DNA from: Heterostelium multicystogenum | Taxonomy: Eukaryota > Evosea > Eumycetozoa > Acytosteliales > Acytosteliaceae | Direction of reading: 5' to 3' | Length of the DNA stretch: 64,000 nt | Assembly (NCBI GenBank): GCA_003667245.1 | Contig: RCNN01000069.1 | Coordinates: 62,001 to 126,000 of the forward strand | Part shown: positions 59,987-64,000 of the stretch, one piece after another | Layout: every line of letters begins with the position of its first letter | How positions within the stretch are numbered: the stretch's first letter is position 1 | Program-made: the position numbers and the translations under genes | Notes under the pieces: generated by a model | Databases searched by the model: none | What the model saw: only the letters and a program-made list of their open reading frames with translations | Told to the model about the DNA's origin: nothing

Positions 59987-61877
59987 ATGTCTGATAGTAG
60001 TAGTAGAAATTATGATGTCAAATAATAGTAGTAATAACAAACATCTAAAGTGTCAGATTCACAACAAAAGTTATGAATTCATTTGTTACAAATGCAACAT
60101 ATTGATGTGTTCAAGGTTGTTTGTTGAATCACTCAAAAGAACAACCTGATCATACACTATTCTTTGATGATGCTCAACAAATCAGAGAATCATGTAATAA
60201 AGATATCATTTATAACATAGATCTAAATAAGATCATTGACAATAGCTGTTGTGATCATTCTAACACAACTACTAATGATAATATAATAATAATAATAATA
60301 AAATAATAATTGCAGTAGTATCAAATATGATAATAATGAGTGTAATAAAAGTACATATATCAAGGATCGAGTCGAATCAATTTGGAGATCATTGAAAATC
60401 ATCATCATCAAAGTATAGTTCATACTCAAGCAACAGAGAAAGAGATAAGTAATCATTTTCGAACAGATCTACAAATACATTTCACTCCAAGAACAACAAC
60501 TGAAGAGAGAGAGATCATCCACAACAAAGAAAACACTCGAACAATCGATATCTGATGAATATCAATCACCTCAAACATTTGGATACAATCATAAATATCA
60601 TTGATAATCTCAATAAATCAATAGACCATATTCATGACAACAACAAGCAAATTATAGATCAAGAAAATCCTGGATGATAATCAAGATGACAAGACAACAG
60701 ACAATGATACAACTTCACAATACATGACAACAACATTGATATCATCAATAGAATCATGTTCATCACTGTCATCATTCATCTTGAACAACAAACAAACAAT
60801 ATTCAATCATCGACACAATCAACGATATGATATCAATCAATTGATCAATCAATTCGACAATGATCATCAATCAATGATTCTATATCTATTGAATCAATAC
60901 AATCAATCATTCAATGACAAAAAACAATCGATGATATCAAACAACATTCATATTCATTGACAACCAAACCAATCGATTCTGAATCAATACAATCAATCAT
61001 CAAACAATTCAATACAATTATCAATCAAATCAGAGACAACAAACAATGAAGATCATCATTCAAACAAATCAACATATATTCTCACAACACATGAGAATAA
61101 AGGAGCAACACTCATCAATCTTTCAAACAACAATTCAATTGAACAATTACAATTTAGATTATGATTTCAATGAAACATTCCCAATCATTATCAGAGTTGG
61201 TGAATATATCTATCTATTTGGTGGTATGAATAATCGAAACAAATGGATTCGATTCTCAATCAAATCTCAATCAATTGAACACATTGGTGACATGAATGGG
61301 AATTGATTCCTGATTGTTTCATATCAGTTTGTTATGATGGTCAAGATCATATCTATTTTGGTTAATGGTGAAGAAACACATCGAATTGATCGATTCAACA
61401 TCAAAACAATGAGATTTGAAAGATATCATCAATTACCACAACATATTTGGCATGCAAGTATCAACAATGATCTTGAATGGAATATTATATTCATTGTCAT
61501 GTGATAATAATATTCTATTTAGATTTGACTTGACAAACAAAACCATTTCAGAACATCAATTGCATGCAAACCATACATAGCATGTCATGACAACAATGGT
61601 CATTTCTTCATTTCATTCAATCAAAGATAATTGTTTCATCAAATACAATGTCATGACTCAACAAACAAGCAAACTCAATAAGATATCTTGCCAAAGATGG
61701 ATTTGTATTTCCAATTTACGATTGTGTATCAGCAACAGAGAGTTATATTTATTCATTTGGTGTGTAAACAATATTGGTAACTTCAAATATTCAATTGAGA
61801 ATGATCAATCAGAACCAATCTATTTGGATGATCGATTTAACAGAATTTGTTGTGCATCAATTGTTTATTCAAAATAG
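59987..61877 (+). pseudogene. B-box/Kelch-like family copy F (many frameshifts)
   Basis: Of the same N-terminal subtype as the intact gene at 23.9 kb (KHLKCQIHNKSYEFICYKCN; DDAQQIRESCNKDIIYNID). Compared with that gene it has at least ten single-base insertions, mostly an extra base in a run (for example near 60115, 60395, 60475, 60530, 61300, 61355, 61445, 61610 and 61690), and it changes frame repeatedly. The conserved central block (ILNNKQTIFNHRHN) and the Kelch-like blades can be followed to the C-terminus CCASIVYSK at 61877. DNA identity to the intact gene is high throughout, so the duplication is recent. Confidence 0.72.
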
Positions 61878-62317
61878 ATTATCATCAAAATGACATCAAT
61901 TATTTATCAACAATATATATTCATAATTATTGTTTAATTACATCATAATACTAATTCATCATAAGCATCAGTTATCACATTTAATATTCCAAACTCTTTA
62001 AATTTTACTTAATCTTGATATTAAAGTCTTATTTACCTTCATTAATAAAGTAACTGCATCGTTGTAATATAAAATACGTATTTTATTCAAAAGAAACAAG
62101 TTAATTTTGGCAATCTCCTATTTTTAGACTTATATATTTAGATTTCTTCTCTTATATAAGAGAGATGTGGACAATATAGAGTGTTCATTGATTGTATAGT
62201 AGCCCGCGGTATTTGTAGGACTACAAATCAACTTAATTTATATGGGGTACCGGATATGGAGCGGATAGACTGAGCGGAATGAGATACCCATTAATATCTT
62301 TATATTAAACTACTTTA
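61878..62317. other. Spacer with GC-richer patch
   Basis: AT-rich apart from 62200-62285, which contains a perfect short hairpin (ATTTGTAG-GA-CTACAAAT, about 62211-62228) and several GGA/CGG words. It might be part of a small RNA gene, but I cannot assign one. Confidence 0.3.
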
Positions 62318-62807
62318 TTAATCAAATTTCATAAAGTAATCGTAGTTTTCATAACCTTCAGGAGGTGGTCCTTTAATAATATTTCCATTCCTGTCAACTT
62401 CATCGTATACCTCTTCGTTTTTTGCCGTTGTACCTTGGTTGTGTTTGGTTTGTAGAAACACTCCTGGAACCCTTTCACATCTTCAGGGAACATTCTACCC
62501 TCTTGATAGAAATTGCATGTCGTAATATGTTGGGTAGATAGTTGGTAAACCAAGTTTTTGTGTTCCGTACGTAATCGATCATGCGATCAAAGTACACTTT
62601 GTAATGTTCAAGATGTTGAATCAAATTCCCTCTACAAGCTTCATTACAACCAGTTTGCAATAAAGGTACATCTCTATCTGCTGTATCTGGATCTTGAAAC
62701 TCTTCGAATGTCTTACAAAACGGGTGAGAGTAACCACCGCTACCCATCCAAGCATGCTTTGAACACGGATTCTGTAGTTGTAGGTTTGCAATATCTCTGT
62801 AATCCAT
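62318..62807 (-). CDS. Unrecognised Cys-containing protein, frameshifted
   Basis: From ATG 62807 the protein reads MDYRDIANLQLQNPCS, with several Cys (GCNEACRGNLIQHLEHY), to WFTNYLPNI, where a one-base change near 62520 moves into a frame reading CNFYQEGRMFPEDVKGFQEC. A second change near 62425 leads to an acidic, Tyr-rich end (EEVYDEVDRNGNIIKG, then YENYDYFMKFD) with a stop at 62318. The good continuity of composition across both breaks supports a single gene of about 160 residues with two one-base indels. No signal peptide at this start. I do not recognise the family. Confidence 0.45.
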
Positions 62808-63065
62808 TTTGTGTTAATGTGATGTAGATATGTTTGTAAGTCTGACAATACCAATAAGATGTTTAGTTATATATAAATGAGATAAATAGATATATGTTGA
62901 AGAATGAATGAATGTGAATATTCACATATATTCTATTGTATGTAATTTGAATATTTACCCCATATTTACAAATATTTCGATTTATAATACTCACCCCATG
63001 TCACCACACTTAACAAAAGTATAAATAGATTTATTTGGTATCAATGAACATCATCACCACTAATC

Positions 63066-63549
63066 ATGAGAACACTATTATTACTATATCTAGCCATTTT
63101 AATATTAGCTAATATTTCTCTTGCAACATTTAATCCATGAGAAGCAACCGCATCTCAAAATTTAACACAAAATCTCCACGTTCCAAAAGAGATATTGACG
63201 TTCCTTTGTATACAGTCGATCAAGTAATAGAATTAATCAGAACCATGATAAACCACTATGCCGAAATTACCTACTCAACCCACAAGGTACCTAAATCCAC
63301 GACTATCATGTTGAACCCAGAATTGAAACCATCTGTTGGAAAGACACCCCAGTTACAACCTTGACACAAGTCAATAAATCTTTTGAATTAAATATCAATA
63401 AATCCAAATTCACCACATTGTTGAACAATACTTCCTCCATACATTTCTTTAAGTATATTATGCAAATCCAACCACTCCTGTATATCACGATTGATATCAC
63501 CCTCATCTCGCAGATTATTGGTAGAGGATATATTATTAATAAAAATTAA
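63066..63549 (+). CDS. Secreted protein of unknown family, frameshifted
   Basis: ATG at 63066 opens a strong signal peptide (MRTLLLLYLAILILANISLA). The frame stops after FNP at 63139, but the next frame continues immediately (RSNRISKFNTKSPRSKRDID, VDQVIELIRTMINHYAEI). A further one-base change near 63312 leads to IETICWKDTPVTTLTQVNKS and a frame that is open to 63549. This gives a plausible extracellular protein of about 160 residues with at least two indels. No domain is recognised. Confidence 0.4.
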
Positions 63550-64000
63550 ATCTAGATATTACCAAATTAGCAATCCTTGGTGTAAAATATAATTGGATAT
63601 AATTGTTTTTATGATAGTTCTTGACCACTGGGTATTGGCTTAAAAATCAATGAAATGGTGTCCCCGATCTTACTTAATATTTTTTAAGGTTACTATGGTA
63701 TCTTCAGTTTTCTCTATTAATGGTTTAATTTAGAAAGTTAAGATTTGATTCAATGATTCTTTAATGCCACCCATTTTTTGATCCTGTAAAATTATATATA
63801 TAATTTATTTAAACCTTAACTATCTCATTGGTATAGAATTTTATTCATCATTCTTCTTACCTAATCATAGATTTAAGTTTGTCACTATAGTCACAATTAC
63901 CCTTAACCATATTAAGTTTATTGTCACAATTTTAATCAGGGCGGAGGTAACAAGTGGGGCAAATTCTTTTTTCTTGATCAGAAGATTGTCCAATTTTGTT
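63550..64000. other. AT-rich end of window
   Basis: No gene or repeat is evident in the last 450 bp. Confidence 0.4.

Noticed and set aside
1..64000. CRISPR arrays, bacterial operons or insertion sequences
   Set aside because: No direct-repeat/spacer arrays or bacterial-type gene spacing; spliceosomal introns throughout indicate nuclear eukaryotic DNA.

Overview
This window is nuclear DNA from a social amoeba (Dictyostelia). The evidence is short AT-rich introns with GTAAGT/GTATGT donors and TTTTTAG-type acceptors, Asn/Gln/Ser homopolymers, AT-rich spacers, and gene families typical of the group: family 3 (Grl-type) receptors, CBM49 cellulose-binding proteins, IPT/TIG membrane receptors, a short-tailed class I myosin and B-box proteins. 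Coding regions are clearly less AT-biased than I would expect for Dictyostelium discoideum, so another dictyostelid is more likely; I cannot name the species.

Layout. 0-10 kb: the start of a B-box gene at the edge, a possible retroelement relic, a secreted/membrane protein, two damaged copies of a B-box/Kelch-like family and a broken F-box/LRR-like gene. 10.4-15.5 kb: splicing factor Prp17/Cdc40, a coiled-coil protein and a multipass membrane protein. 18.4-22 kb: a Grl-type receptor, a secreted CBM49 protein and tRNA-Pro(UGG). 22-29.3 kb: a Crinkler-like gene, the only intact B-box/Kelch-like gene, a small three-exon gene and a delta-endotoxin (Cry) domain I-like gene. 29.8-32.4 kb: a TBC1D15/17-type Rab GAP. 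33.2-43.1 kb: three tandem IPT/TIG (Tgr-like) receptor genes with a B-box/Kelch-like pseudogene between the first two. 43.6-51.5 kb: class I myosin, a Cln7/MFSD8-type transporter and an ArfGAP-PH protein. 52.9-64 kb: a ubiquitin-like/ADP-ribosyltransferase-like gene, three more B-box/Kelch-like copies and two frameshifted secreted or unknown genes.

Two gene sets coexist. Housekeeping and cell-biology genes (Prp17, TBC GAP, myosin, Cln7, ArfGAP) are interspersed with accessory, self-duplicating families (B-box/Kelch-like, Tgr-like, Crinkler-like, endotoxin-like, UBL-ART), which carry most of the interest.

A caution for the whole window: many conserved genes, including ones expected to be essential, contain a reading-frame break that is exactly one base in a mononucleotide run. 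Either the sequence carries homopolymer-length errors, or decay is unusually widespread. Pseudogene calls resting only on such breaks should be treated as provisional. Exon boundaries were inferred by eye from splice consensus and frame continuity.
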